Source of the DNA: a virus
Virus record (IMG/VR): IMGVR_UViG_3300023179_000110
Location: 1 to 62,139 of that record
DNA: 62,139 bases
Strand: one strand, 5' to 3'
The notes beneath the pieces are model-generated. The model saw nothing but the letters and a program-made list of their open reading frames with translations, did no database searches and was not told the origin of the DNA. The translations under genes were made by a program, and so were the position numbers. How positions within the stretch are numbered: the stretch's first letter is position 1; each line of letters begins with the position of its first letter. Positions 16,850 to 26,285 of the stretch are shown here, piece after piece.

Positions 16850-18529
16850 TCACTTCTTCCATTTGTACTGCATACCCCATTTATCTTCTTTAGCCAAAGC
16901 CTGAACAATAGGAATTTCAGACTTACCATCAGTCATAAACCATTCAGCAAACGCTTCAGCATAACCCTCGCCAGTATTGCTTCTACCATACGGACTTAAC
17001 TGATTTTCATGAGCCATTAACATTAAACCTGTAGTTTGTTCGTTTTTGTAACCGCTTCCAGCCATTGTTCCATTGCCACCTTTATGGAAAAGGGCATCGT
17101 AATTAGTTGCATGACCCCATTCATGAGCCAAAAAGTATTCCATAGCAAAAAATTGTTTGGCATTGGCTGAAGGCATCCAACTCTGACGAGCCGTATCTTC
17201 ATCAGCGTAATGATTCATGTCTTCAGGACGAACAGCAATAATAACTTTGTGAATTGCAGGTTTTACTAATTCACGAACAGTTCTAAGTTGTTTTTCATCA
17301 AATACCGTTTTCATTGTTTCTGGTTGAGATAAATTAACAGTCCAACCTCGTTGCATTTCGGAATCGTAATCAAAATCATTACTTACAACAATTTTTACTT
17401 CAGACATTGGTGACAACGGTGCAATTGTTTGCAAATCATGAACTAAAGCCAACACATCTCGTTTTTGGTCTTCAGTAATGTTGTCCCTGTTGTCAAAAAA
17501 AGTTGCAAAACTAGAACCGTTAATTTTCGATTCATGAACATCAGCGTTTTCAAGTACAAGGTCATTTACGCCAAAAGCATGCCTAAAATTAGTTTTTGTT
17601 TTAGCCCAATTGCCGTGGGTAGATTGGTCATGCTGACCTGCAAGATGTTTACTTACATCAGGCAACTCAATAAAAGAAGGGGGTGGTGTTTTACTAAAAG
17701 TATCAGCAATTAAAATACTTGAACCCATAGTTTTAACTAAATTAAAAACACCAGTATCCCAACCATACTTTGAAGCCATTTCTTGAACATGAGGCAAAGA
17801 GGTTTGTCCAGCCGAAAAAAACCATTCCGCAAAAGCCTCAGCATAAGACTCCATTGTGTTTTCCATCCCATAAGTAGTTTGTCCTTCTTTTTTCCATTTC
17901 CATTCTGATTTGCTTTGAGCAAGATAATTTTTGTATTCATCATGAGCCAACTGGTCATCAACGAGTTGGCTTTGTGTTCTTTTATCAAGAGCGTGACCCC
18001 ATTCGTGGGCTAAAACAGACATGATGTAATTTGCTTTTGAATCTGCACGGGCAGGGTCGCCTCCCCATAAATTATGTTCTTCCTGTATTGCTGTTTCCAT
18101 ACTAAGAACTATTTCGCCTTTACCCAAAGTACAAAAACCTACAACACCAGACAAATGACCTTTGGCTTTGTAGTCTTCCATTTTGCTGTCATCAAATTCA
18201 ACACGCATTCCTTCAATTGGAAAATGCGTTTGCAATTCGGCAATAGTTTGATAAATAAGTTTTTTTGTATCATCACTTATTGTTCCATTTACTTCTTCAA
18301 AACCAACAAAAACTCTAGGAAATTCACCAGAAACGATAACATCGTGAGCAATGCCCACCAGTGTTTCATCAGTTATGTCTTGTACTGTGTATTTTGCTTC
18401 GCCATGTGCCCAGTTTCCGTGCGAACTCTGGTCATGCTGTCCAGCAAGATGTTTATTTACAGATAAAGAACGCAACCAAAAAGCATTAGCACCAGCATCA
18501 ATGTCAATTATCAACTTAACCACCACCAA
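16850..18529 (-). CDS. Tandem tagged HEWGH metallopeptidase
   Basis: This 559-residue protein is an internal duplication. Each half has a tag (about 25-43 and 292-307), a central helical region, an LAHEWGHA zinc motif (near 175 and 469) and a downstream YAEAFAEWF block whose Glu can be the third zinc ligand, as in gluzincins related to lethal-factor-like phage peptidases. The two halves differ in linker and loop lengths, so the duplication is old. The exact start is uncertain because TTG and GTG codons are stacked at 18518-18529, within a 14-base overlap with the upstream gene. Confidence 0.78.
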   Translation of the reverse strand: MVVVKLIIDIDAGANAFWLRSLSVNKHLAGQHDQSSHGNWAHGEAKYTVQDITDETLVGIAHDVIVSGEFPRVFVGFEEVNGTISDDTKKLIYQTIAELQTHFPIEGMRVEFDDSKMEDYKAKGHLSGVVGFCTLGKGEIVLSMETAIQEEHNLWGGDPARADSKANYIMSVLAHEWGHALDKRTQSQLVDDQLAHDEYKNYLAQSKSEWKWKKEGQTTYGMENTMESYAEAFAEWFFSAGQTSLPHVQEMASKYGWDTGVFNLVKTMGSSILIADTFSKTPPPSFIELPDVSKHLAGQHDQSTHGNWAKTKTNFRHAFGVNDLVLENADVHESKINGSSFATFFDNRDNITEDQKRDVLALVHDLQTIAPLSPMSEVKIVVSNDFDYDSEMQRGWTVNLSQPETMKTVFDEKQLRTVRELVKPAIHKVIIAVRPEDMNHYADEDTARQSWMPSANAKQFFAMEYFLAHEWGHATNYDALFHKGGNGTMAGSGYKNEQTTGLMLMAHENQLSPYGRSNTGEGYAEAFAEWFMTDGKSEIPIVQALAKEDKWGMQYKWKK

Positions 18530-19721
18530 AATGACTCATGATGCCAGCCAAAGCAGACCTAGGTTGACTTACCCAAACATTTGCTTGAATTGTTCCACCA
18601 AGTAAAACATGTTCTTGTTCAACTTCTGCACCTAACCCAGTAGCGTAAGTAGAAAAAACATTTTCTACAGGAACTACAATTTTAGTAACAGCATTGCCAA
18701 AAGTTTTAGCCACACTTTCCTTACTTGTCCAGCAACTCAAAGGTTGCATGCGAATTGTTTGTTTTGATTCTGTTCCATACAAACTTTCATCAAGTAAATC
18801 AAAGCCACGCCATAACTCCACAGCCTTGATGCCTTCGTCAGCAAAAGTTTTTTGAGTTTCCTCATACATAGCCGTAGTAATAGACTGCAAAACATTATGA
18901 TTTTTAACTAAAATTTTTGCAACTTGAGATGCAATTTTTTCAGGATGCCCAGTAACAAAAGTATTTTTCAACCCAAAATCCTCACGGACGACATCATTTA
19001 ACGCATAATACAAAGGATTAGAGTTCTGCAACTTAGCCCATTGTTCCATGACTTCAACAACAGCAAATTGCTTAATCATTTTTTCTTTTTGAGCAACAGT
19101 TTGCGTTTTATTATTAGTTCCATTTAAAGAAGAATTAGTTCTATCAACCCAAAGAGTGTTGTAATAAGACCATTTAAAAACAGCGTTAGGGTCATTGATG
19201 GCTTCTATTATTTGTTGAGGAGTTGTAAAAGTTGCAGTTCCTCCTGTTTTTACCGATTCTTCAGATACATAATTGATGCCATTAGAAAAACCTTCTGGAA
19301 TAATCATTGGTGTATTTAAAAATTCTTCAATAGGAACATCTGTAAGATGTTTTACAACATTGTTGGATGCAATCCATACCGTTTTATCTTTAGATGAAAA
19401 ATTACTGGAATTGCCAACTTGTTCATAAAATTCTTTAGTTGATGGTCTGGGAGCAATACTGTAATAATCTGCTTCAACATCATGTTGTGCCCAGTTCCCG
19501 TGTGAACTCTGGTCGTGTTGTCCTGACATGTGCTTGGCAAAAGCATCAACTACTGTCCAATTACCAACTTTTTGCCATTTATCAAATAGCCCAACTGTGC
19601 TTGTTGTGCCATTTTTCTGGCGTAAATACCCGTATGGATAACCGTCAGCATCAACGAAATCAAAAATCAACTCGGCTCCGTCAGCCCTTACAGCGTAAAC
19701 ACTACCTTTGGTTAGTTCCAT
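18516..19721 (-). CDS. Tagged ADP-ribosyltransferase (R-S-ExE type)
   Basis: This 401-residue protein has an N-terminal beta domain (GAELIFDFVDADGYPYGYL), a tag at about 63-79 and a C-terminal ADP-ribosyltransferase: VELWRGFD (Arg, near 302), MQPLSCWTSKESVAKTFG (Ser-Thr strand), and EVEQEHVLLGG (ExE with the catalytic Glu, near 366-371). This is the clearest ART in the block, with all three catalytic elements. T4-type phages inject comparable enzymes to modify host RNA polymerase; whether this one has such a target is unknown. Confidence 0.82.
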   Translation of the reverse strand: MELTKGSVYAVRADGAELIFDFVDADGYPYGYLRQKNGTTSTVGLFDKWQKVGNWTVVDAFAKHMSGQHDQSSHGNWAQHDVEADYYSIAPRPSTKEFYEQVGNSSNFSSKDKTVWIASNNVVKHLTDVPIEEFLNTPMIIPEGFSNGINYVSEESVKTGGTATFTTPQQIIEAINDPNAVFKWSYYNTLWVDRTNSSLNGTNNKTQTVAQKEKMIKQFAVVEVMEQWAKLQNSNPLYYALNDVVREDFGLKNTFVTGHPEKIASQVAKILVKNHNVLQSITTAMYEETQKTFADEGIKAVELWRGFDLLDESLYGTESKQTIRMQPLSCWTSKESVAKTFGNAVTKIVVPVENVFSTYATGLGAEVEQEHVLLGGTIQANVWVSQPRSALAGIMSHFGGG

Positions 19722-19723
19722 AA

Positions 19724-22700
19724 TTAATACTCTACCACCCTAATTCCCTTGGGAACAAGAGGGCTGATGTCAGCAAAACTGTCGGAAGGAATGTAAACAG
19801 CCTCAACATCACTCAATTTTGCTCCATCGTGAATTTGGGCTTCAAAATAAGAACCTTCATTAAGAAATCCAATTTCATAAGATTCATTGTTCCAGCCTTC
19901 GTCTTTTGCTATGTTGTACAGAATTCTGTCTGAGGCTCGCCAAGCATCGTAAGGGGTAATTTCTTTTTGAGTCATAGAAACAGGAATGCAACCAGTTCCC
20001 AAAGAATCCCCAACTGTCACGGTTGACCGAGGTTTAACATTATCTTTAAAAACTATTCGGATGTCGCCATACTGCCACGGTCCATTAATTAAAACATTTT
20101 CATCTAAATCATCTTCCGAAACATAACCATAAAGAGGGCGTTTAGAAACAGGTTCGTTTATGGGAATACTTTGACAACGCAACTCACTAGCAAGACGGCT
20201 TGCTTTACTAAATAACCCATTGCTTTTTTGTGTTTCAAATTGTGTTTTAAATCTTTGGTCATCGCTTTGTAATAACTCAGTAAACGATTCTTCGTCAATA
20301 GCCATGCAAATTTTTCCATCTGTTTGCATGTTTTTTAAATCATCAGCAATAAAACTTTGATAAAGCAACTCAGAATTATCTAATTTGCGATAAGTGGCTA
20401 ATTTAACTACTTCGTCAGATAATCTACGAAGCATTGCTTCATACATAATGACTGCGGAATTGTCTTGAGTAATAACTAAAGCATTTCTTTCCCCCTTAAA
20501 TGTGTTATCGTCACCACCACCAGTTTTTAAAAAAACAGCATTTGGATAAACTTTTTTAACTTGTTCTTGCAATTCTTTGCAAATTTTAGAATTAGCGAAA
20601 TCATCTGTATGAAAAAATTGCACCAGTATGTCTTCAGATAAACTTCCAGCACTTAACTGATAAGAGTCTGTACTAATTTTGTCAGCCAAATCAATAGAAA
20701 ATTTCTTAACAGCATTTAAAAATGTTGTTGTGTCAGCAAAATCATGTACCGCACCGTGCGACCAATTGCCGTGAGTGGATTGGTCATGTTGTCCTAAATA
20801 ATGTTTTGACAATGAACTTGGATTAGTCAAAACAGAAGTAAACGCATCTACTCGGTCAAACGGAATTGGCAAATTTGTTTTTTCATAGCCATCAAAATCC
20901 AAACGCCAATTGTCAACGGGGTCATAACGAAAACGAACAATTCGATAATTGTCCCCATTGGTAGGAGCGTAAAATGCTCCCGTTGAACGATGACTGGCAA
21001 CTGTTCCTTCGTTATTATCCAAATTCATTCTGGCATCTGATTGAAAAAATCCTCGTTCTTTTGCTTGATTGAACTCGGCTTCCGATACGACACGGTACAA
21101 ATGTTTCAAAGGTTTTCGAGCAATAATTTTTCCGTAAATTGGAGAAGATACTCTTTCGGAATCTGGAACTTTAATCCATTCTTGCGGAGTTACTGCCATT
21201 ACTTCTAAAACTTCAGGAGCAGATTGACCATCCCGTGTAGAAGCCATACGCAATGCAGTTTGTCCTTCAATCAAGTTGCCTCTTGAATCGTATCTTTCAG
21301 GATGTGCATTACGAGGAGATTGTAAAGATTTAGATTCTTCCGTCAAAATAGCATTCCAAGCAGATTCATTATCGGGTGAATTTAATTGAATTTCTTTGCC
21401 ATCAGCCCAATTGCCGTGGGTAGATTGGTCGTGCTGACCAGCCAAATGTTTTTCAACTGAATTAGGATTTTTAACTACTAAAGCACCAGCATTTAAAACA
21501 ACCATTTCTCGGTCAGGCAAACTTGTATCGGCTGGGTCATAAAGCATTGGACTGTCATTAATTGCGTCATAGCCCATTGCCAAAGCCATAAGATTTCTAG
21601 TTGTTAATCTATCAGTAAAAAACCAACTTGTTGGAAAATCTGTTAAAGCCGTATGACGAAGTAAATTAATTTGAGATTCTAGCAATCCACTATTTGCCAA
21701 TACCAAATTTGCTTCAGAAGAAGGAATAGTTAAAATTTTTGCATTAGGTTTAAAAGCCATTTTAACTATTTGTTTTTCATCACTTTTGTAACCCCAAATT
21801 TCAGCCTCTTTTTTCGTATGAGCACCATAAAGACCAATTCCATTTCTACCCATAGAAATGTAAGGCAACTCCGAAGCCATAAATTGTTTGATTTTATCTT
21901 CAGCAGATAATCTAATGTTGTCTGAAGTTTCCAAATCAAAAGCAGAACCTTGCTGAAAAGTTCGCCAAAATTCCATACCCTGTGAAGTATCACCAAAAGT
22001 AGGTTTACCAGTTTTGCCTGTGGCTTTTAAAACATCTTGCAAAGTTTTACGCCAAACATCAAGGCTGTCGTATGGTTTATTCGCGTTAATTATTGACGCA
22101 AGTTGCTGAATGCTAATTTCATTTGACCCATCACCATCAGCCCAGTTACCGTGTGAACTCTGGTCATGTTTACCCTGAAGATGTTTAACCAAAAAAGACT
22201 TAACGGGAACTTTTACAATTACTGAAGATTTAGCAACATTATTTAATAACGCTTCAGTATCAATGTTTGAATACTGTTTAACCCAAGCAAGTTCTTGTTC
22301 ATACTCTGGAATTGGATTTCCGAAAAGTTCAAATTTTCCTCTTTCTCTAGCAAGTTTTATTTTTGTTGCTTTTTGTTCTCTTGTTGCTGGATGAGTACTT
22401 GGAAAATGAACAACAATTCCAGCCTTTGCACCTGCTTGAAGAATTTTTTCTTTATTTATTTTTGAAACTTGTCCGTTAATAATAATTTCTTGAACATCTT
22501 TAGGAGTTAAACCACCAAAAATTTGAAACTCTGGATAATCATCAGAGGTGGTGTAAATAATGTCATTTGGCAAACTTTCTTTGTCCCCTAAAATTTGTTC
22601 ATTAGTAATTTTACCTGTTGCTGAAACAGGAGTTTGCTGATAAAGCAAACTATCTGAATTAGTAAAAGTTGAGCGTTTTTTTACTTCATCTTTTAAAACA

Positions 22701-23113
22701 ACAAGCACCTCACCAAAATGTTCGGTAGCCCCCATCAAAAAAATACCGTTAGGTTCAATGGCAGAAGCAAAAATAGGCCGCATTGAAGCAGGAGCATCAA
22801 GAGGAATCCCCCAAGTTCTTAACTCTGATTGTTTTCTTCTATCAATCCCTAATGAACCTCTAGTTTCACCACTTTCGTGATAATTTTTGAACTTACCTTC
22901 ATTGAGAAAAGCCAAAACTGCTTCTTCTGGCATCTGAATACCCATAGTCGCGTCACGATGTTTTCTAAAATTTTCAAAATACCATTTATGAGATTGCCTA
23001 ATCATTGTTTTTAATTTTTGAGCATTACTATCAGCCCAGTTGCCGTGTGAACTTTGGTCATGTTGACCTGCAAGATGCTTGGATACGGGAACTACAACAT
23101 AAACAGATTTCAT
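19724..23113 (-). CDS. Four-module tagged protein: two DUF3626-like and two ART-like modules
   Basis: The 1129-residue product starts with a ten-residue linker (MKSVYVVVPV) and four tags at about 11-27, 310-326, 554-569 and 769-787. Modules 1 and 4 have the repeated domain (GEVLVVLKDEVKKRSTF; GDIRIVFKDNVKPRSTVTVGDSL; YFEAQIHDGAKLSDV). Module 2 has NGIGLYGAHTKKEAEIWGY and REMVVLNAGALVV, and module 3 has LYRVVSEAEFNQAKERGFF, both ART-like in pattern but without all catalytic residues obvious to me. It is the first gene after MuF, overlapping it by four bases. Confidence 0.74.
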   Translation of the reverse strand: MKSVYVVVPVSKHLAGQHDQSSHGNWADSNAQKLKTMIRQSHKWYFENFRKHRDATMGIQMPEEAVLAFLNEGKFKNYHESGETRGSLGIDRRKQSELRTWGIPLDAPASMRPIFASAIEPNGIFLMGATEHFGEVLVVLKDEVKKRSTFTNSDSLLYQQTPVSATGKITNEQILGDKESLPNDIIYTTSDDYPEFQIFGGLTPKDVQEIIINGQVSKINKEKILQAGAKAGIVVHFPSTHPATREQKATKIKLARERGKFELFGNPIPEYEQELAWVKQYSNIDTEALLNNVAKSSVIVKVPVKSFLVKHLQGKHDQSSHGNWADGDGSNEISIQQLASIINANKPYDSLDVWRKTLQDVLKATGKTGKPTFGDTSQGMEFWRTFQQGSAFDLETSDNIRLSAEDKIKQFMASELPYISMGRNGIGLYGAHTKKEAEIWGYKSDEKQIVKMAFKPNAKILTIPSSEANLVLANSGLLESQINLLRHTALTDFPTSWFFTDRLTTRNLMALAMGYDAINDSPMLYDPADTSLPDREMVVLNAGALVVKNPNSVEKHLAGQHDQSTHGNWADGKEIQLNSPDNESAWNAILTEESKSLQSPRNAHPERYDSRGNLIEGQTALRMASTRDGQSAPEVLEVMAVTPQEWIKVPDSERVSSPIYGKIIARKPLKHLYRVVSEAEFNQAKERGFFQSDARMNLDNNEGTVASHRSTGAFYAPTNGDNYRIVRFRYDPVDNWRLDFDGYEKTNLPIPFDRVDAFTSVLTNPSSLSKHYLGQHDQSTHGNWSHGAVHDFADTTTFLNAVKKFSIDLADKISTDSYQLSAGSLSEDILVQFFHTDDFANSKICKELQEQVKKVYPNAVFLKTGGGDDNTFKGERNALVITQDNSAVIMYEAMLRRLSDEVVKLATYRKLDNSELLYQSFIADDLKNMQTDGKICMAIDEESFTELLQSDDQRFKTQFETQKSNGLFSKASRLASELRCQSIPINEPVSKRPLYGYVSEDDLDENVLINGPWQYGDIRIVFKDNVKPRSTVTVGDSLGTGCIPVSMTQKEITPYDAWRASDRILYNIAKDEGWNNESYEIGFLNEGSYFEAQIHDGAKLSDVEAVYIPSDSFADISPLVPKGIRVVEY

Positions 23114-24114
23114 GCCTGTTCCCCCGAATACCTCATTTGCCCAGTCCTAATCCACTCAGCATCATTCAAACCACGGCTAGGAGGCACCAGAAACGCCGTA
23201 CAGCGACAATGAGGATGGGCAGGTGGCATAAGTAGTCCATTGTCAAAAGCACTGTCCCAACGCACCTGAACTCCATCTAACGGAGCACATTTATCACAAG
23301 GGGGGCCACCAGCATTATTTTTGTAAACCGTTTGCCACTGTTTCATGGAATCACCAGCAACCCAACCACCATCAACAGCCTGTTGCCAAGCCAACTGACG
23401 ACCCATGTTTTGAGCAATCTGAATCTCGGTACGAGCAATCATTGTGGCACGGGCACGAATCAATTTTTGGCGATACTTGTCGGTCAACAAATCTGTTTTT
23501 TCAAGTGCTTTTTCAGGCTTTAACCCTTGCTTTAACAAGTTTTTGTAGGTGCGGTCATAAAACTTGTCAACTGCCTGTGCCCAACGAGGATGCAAACCAA
23601 TAACTTGACGCAATTTCTTAGCCGTGTAGGGAACCGAAATCTCTTTGCTGAAAGAATCGCTAATAATCTGACGAATTGCCAAACGCATTGAATCGTTAAT
23701 CGCTGTCACTAAACGCCCAGCCTGACGCTCTGCATACAAATCCGCCACGGGGTTATGAATGTTAAAAGTGAACTCACCTTTAGGTTTACCCGTCAAAGTG
23801 TTAGCGTTACCCCAATCAGGTGTTGCCTCAATTAACGGTTTTATTTCCTGACCAGCCAAAACACCAGCATTATTGATAACTGCGGTAATCGAATCACGAA
23901 TAATTTGACCAATGGTGTCAACATTAATTGTCAATAATGCTTGCTCAAGCAAATCAGGTTGCAGATTGATAATCGCTGAAGCCAATGCGTCTGCATCTGC
24001 AATTCGCCCAGCACGATACAAAGCATTACGAATAATGTTGTACAACTGCTCTTCAGTTACATTAAAAACTGGAGGTACAGGTACCGAAGATTTGGCTTTC
24101 CTGACTAATGGCAT
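23110..24114 (-). CDS. MuF-like head morphogenesis protein
   Basis: The ATG at 24114 is preferred to a TTG three bases earlier. The product is 334 residues. The C-terminal third has the MuF signature: ARTEIQIAQNMGRQLAW, GGPPCDKCAPLDGVQV, then MPPAHPHCRCTAF, with Cys and His positions as in the family. MuF proteins are minor capsid proteins bound near the portal and can carry C-terminal effector domains. Here no effector is fused; instead the tagged proteins follow immediately. Confidence 0.85.
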   Translation of the reverse strand: MPLVRKAKSSVPVPPVFNVTEEQLYNIIRNALYRAGRIADADALASAIINLQPDLLEQALLTINVDTIGQIIRDSITAVINNAGVLAGQEIKPLIEATPDWGNANTLTGKPKGEFTFNIHNPVADLYAERQAGRLVTAINDSMRLAIRQIISDSFSKEISVPYTAKKLRQVIGLHPRWAQAVDKFYDRTYKNLLKQGLKPEKALEKTDLLTDKYRQKLIRARATMIARTEIQIAQNMGRQLAWQQAVDGGWVAGDSMKQWQTVYKNNAGGPPCDKCAPLDGVQVRWDSAFDNGLLMPPAHPHCRCTAFLVPPSRGLNDAEWIRTGQMRYSGEQA

Positions 24115-24122
24115 CAAAACCC

Positions 24123-25574
24123 CTAGAAAGCATTATCGGATTGTCCAGCATCCTGTTTGCTAGGTGCAGGTTGTTTAGCATTTGGTTGCTGTGCAGGAGG
24201 TTGAACTGCTTGACCTTGCTGTGGTGGTTGACCTGTAGTTAATGGCATTCCCGTAGCAGGGTCAACGGCACCTGTGGTTTGAGCATTGTGTTCAGCAGGT
24301 GGAAGCGAGCCAAGTTCACGCAAATAATCTTCAAGATTCGGGTCAGAAACAATGATTCCTGCATTAGCCAACTTGGTGACATAATCTGCAACTTCGGTCA
24401 AATCAACATGAGCAATGTCACCATAGGTCAACTTAGGAAGGCGTGAAGTATCCATTCCGTTCAAACGCATTAAACGAGTAATGGCATGCTGATTGATAAC
24501 TTCGGCGATGGACTTGGCAATAGCGTCAACTGCCATTGACCACAAATCCATTTTTGCGGTGCCCAATGCAAAAGAACCAACATTTTCATGACCCAACAAA
24601 ATAAAGTCAGATAGCACCGACATCGCAATTCGCTGGTCGTAACGAGAAATAATTTTGTCCGTATCGAACTGACGGGAACCACCAGCCGACAAAAGGGTTA
24701 AATCAAATAGTTTTTTGCCTGATTCGTCATACTGTGCAGGAAAAACTACGCCTTCTTGTTCGTTTCGCTTTATGTTCTGAACAATTTCAACAATGCTATT
24801 TAAAACCGCTTTTTGTGCATCTGTAGCCGTAGATGAAAGAAACTCAGGTGGAACATAAGCGACAGGAAGACCAGCCAAATCACGCTCAATACCAATTGCT
24901 TCGATTTCTTCAACACGCTTTTTAAAGAAATACGGACGGTAAGCGTTCCTAAGCATGGAACGACCTTCAGGATTATTTTTTTGGTTTGTGGTACGGAAAA
25001 GTAATGCTTTTTCGATTGGGACATAATGGGTTCCACCGCCTGAAGGGTCATTTTGAATCATGCAGTTCACGCCACCATCGTCATCAAATTCCCAACGCAT
25101 TAAGGAATCTTGACTACGGATGGCAAATTTACGCCAACCAATTTTGCCGTCTGTGTATTGTGAACGCTTTGTGGGGTCATTTTCGTCAGGTCCAACTCGG
25201 CGTTTGTAAACAATTTCGTGGTATGACCAGCCGAAAGTAAGCATTGACAGGATGCTCGCTAAGGTTGCGTCCCATGAATCGGACATGTCAAAAAGACAAG
25301 ATTCAATAAAATCGGAAACTTCGACATCTTTTTCTTTTGGGTCACCTTCAGCATTTGGCTCAAGATACGGGTCAACTCGCCATTCAAGGCGAACAATTAC
25401 TTTTTCTATTGCGTAAAGGATTGAGCCAATTACGGGGTCGTTATCAGCCATTTCACGGTAAGCACGAATACCGTTCTTGTTGCGTAACGCTGTAAGGAAC
25501 TCTTCAAAAACTGTACCGCCAGCACGGTGAAGCCCTGTGGAGCCTAACTCAGAAAAATCTGGTTTTGGTGCCAT
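24123..25574 (-). CDS. Portal protein
   Basis: This 483-residue protein has features of phage portals: ADNDPVIGSILYAIEKVIVRLEW near the start, the ALLFRTTNQKNNPEGRSML block, a helical FFKKRVEEIEAIG, and a Pro/Gln-rich C-terminal tail. Portals form the dodecameric ring through which DNA enters and leaves. GTAAGGATG lies upstream as ribosome site. The 72-base gap upstream may hold the start of the head operon transcript. Confidence 0.88.
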   Translation of the reverse strand: MAPKPDFSELGSTGLHRAGGTVFEEFLTALRNKNGIRAYREMADNDPVIGSILYAIEKVIVRLEWRVDPYLEPNAEGDPKEKDVEVSDFIESCLFDMSDSWDATLASILSMLTFGWSYHEIVYKRRVGPDENDPTKRSQYTDGKIGWRKFAIRSQDSLMRWEFDDDGGVNCMIQNDPSGGGTHYVPIEKALLFRTTNQKNNPEGRSMLRNAYRPYFFKKRVEEIEAIGIERDLAGLPVAYVPPEFLSSTATDAQKAVLNSIVEIVQNIKRNEQEGVVFPAQYDESGKKLFDLTLLSAGGSRQFDTDKIISRYDQRIAMSVLSDFILLGHENVGSFALGTAKMDLWSMAVDAIAKSIAEVINQHAITRLMRLNGMDTSRLPKLTYGDIAHVDLTEVADYVTKLANAGIIVSDPNLEDYLRELGSLPPAEHNAQTTGAVDPATGMPLTTGQPPQQGQAVQPPAQQPNAKQPAPSKQDAGQSDNAF

Positions 25575-25646
25575 GTAAACATCCTTACCGTAAAATAAAC
25601 CTCATTGAATGATACATTGAAAAAAGCACTATCTTGAGGTGGCTCG

Positions 25647-26285
25647 CTATTTAATGTACAACCATGCTTCAAAATTCAATGATTTCCAAATCAACTCACC
25701 TTGCTTAAATCCAGCATCGTAAGCCATTTGTTGATTTTGCGATGAAGTGTTTAGTCGCATCAATTTACGCAAATCTGCGTCTTTGTCTAAAATTTCTGTC
25801 GCCTCAAAATAGGGTCGCTTATGCTGATGCAAGGTTGAAGTCAGGATGTCTTGTATTTTTCCCGATTCGGCATAAACTTTTTCAGCCCAAATAAATGCTC
25901 CATTTGGTAGCAGTCCTTGATAAATGCGGTCTAGTAATCCTTGTCGTTTGATGGAATCAATAAACTGCAAAGTAAAAATTGCCGTAATTAGTGAGCAGTT
26001 TTCGTAGCCCCAGTATTTTGTGGCATCGTAATGAAAATACTCAGCAGTTTTGTTTTCGTAATTTCTTGGCAAAATGTTATGCGAGGTGTCAATGCCTATT
26101 TTGACTCCATCATGAGAAATGGTTTCAATTAATTTGCCTGTACTGCAACCAATGTCAATAAAAGTGGTTTCAGGAACCAAGAAATAATCGCTTATTGTGA
26201 CAATCGTTTCAAATAATGTGTCATAGGCAGGTATTGAACTCGCTATGTGCTTGTCAAAATCCTTGACGGTATCAAAAGAAAACAT
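25647..26285 (-). CDS. Class I SAM methyltransferase, CmoA-like
   Basis: This 212-residue protein has a Rossmann core: FDKHIASSIPAYDTL at the N-terminus, TFIDIGCSTGKLIET (motif I, about residues 42-55), GIDTS (motif II), and LPNGAFIWAEKVY. The N-terminal IPxY segment and DIGCSTG resemble CmoA/tRNA wobble-uridine modification enzymes, so tRNA or a carboxy-SAM product is one possibility. It overlaps the cytosine methyltransferase gene by 14 bases, suggesting co-expression. The substrate is not determined. Confidence 0.7.
   Translation of the reverse strand: MFSFDTVKDFDKHIASSIPAYDTLFETIVTISDYFLVPETTFIDIGCSTGKLIETISHDGVKIGIDTSHNILPRNYENKTAEYFHYDATKYWGYENCSLITAIFTLQFIDSIKRQGLLDRIYQGLLPNGAFIWAEKVYAESGKIQDILTSTLHQHKRPYFEATEILDKDADLRKLMRLNTSSQNQQMAYDAGFKQGELIWKSLNFEAWLYIK

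Larger units (their letters stand above)
8272..23083 (-). repeat. Dispersed protein-level tag KHLxGQHDQSxHGNWA, 17 copies
   Basis: Seventeen short coding repeats at approximately 8272-8323, 8656-8712, 10114-10163, 10876-10926, 12360-12410, 13009-13056, 13751-13803, 14236-14292, 14947-14995, 16681-16737, 17607-17655, 18400-18456, 19485-19536, 20755-20808, 21409-21455, 22137-22187 and 23034-23083. Nearly invariant positions are Lys-His, Gly, His-Asp-Gln, His-Gly and Trp-Ala; codons differ between copies, so conservation acts on protein. Two further copies are at 40558-40611 and 41096-41148. The tag precedes each functional module, and several internal copies also share an upstream VIVKVPV linker. 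Confidence 0.95.

Noticed and set aside
8272-23083. CRISPR-like or diversity-generating array
   Set aside because: The repeats are inside genes, have differing codons and irregular spacing, and there is no reverse transcriptase or Cas-type gene.
25575-25646. Late promoter upstream of the portal
   Set aside because: A TATCAT -10-like box is present, but no -35 at proper spacing could be defended. The gap is kept as undefined.
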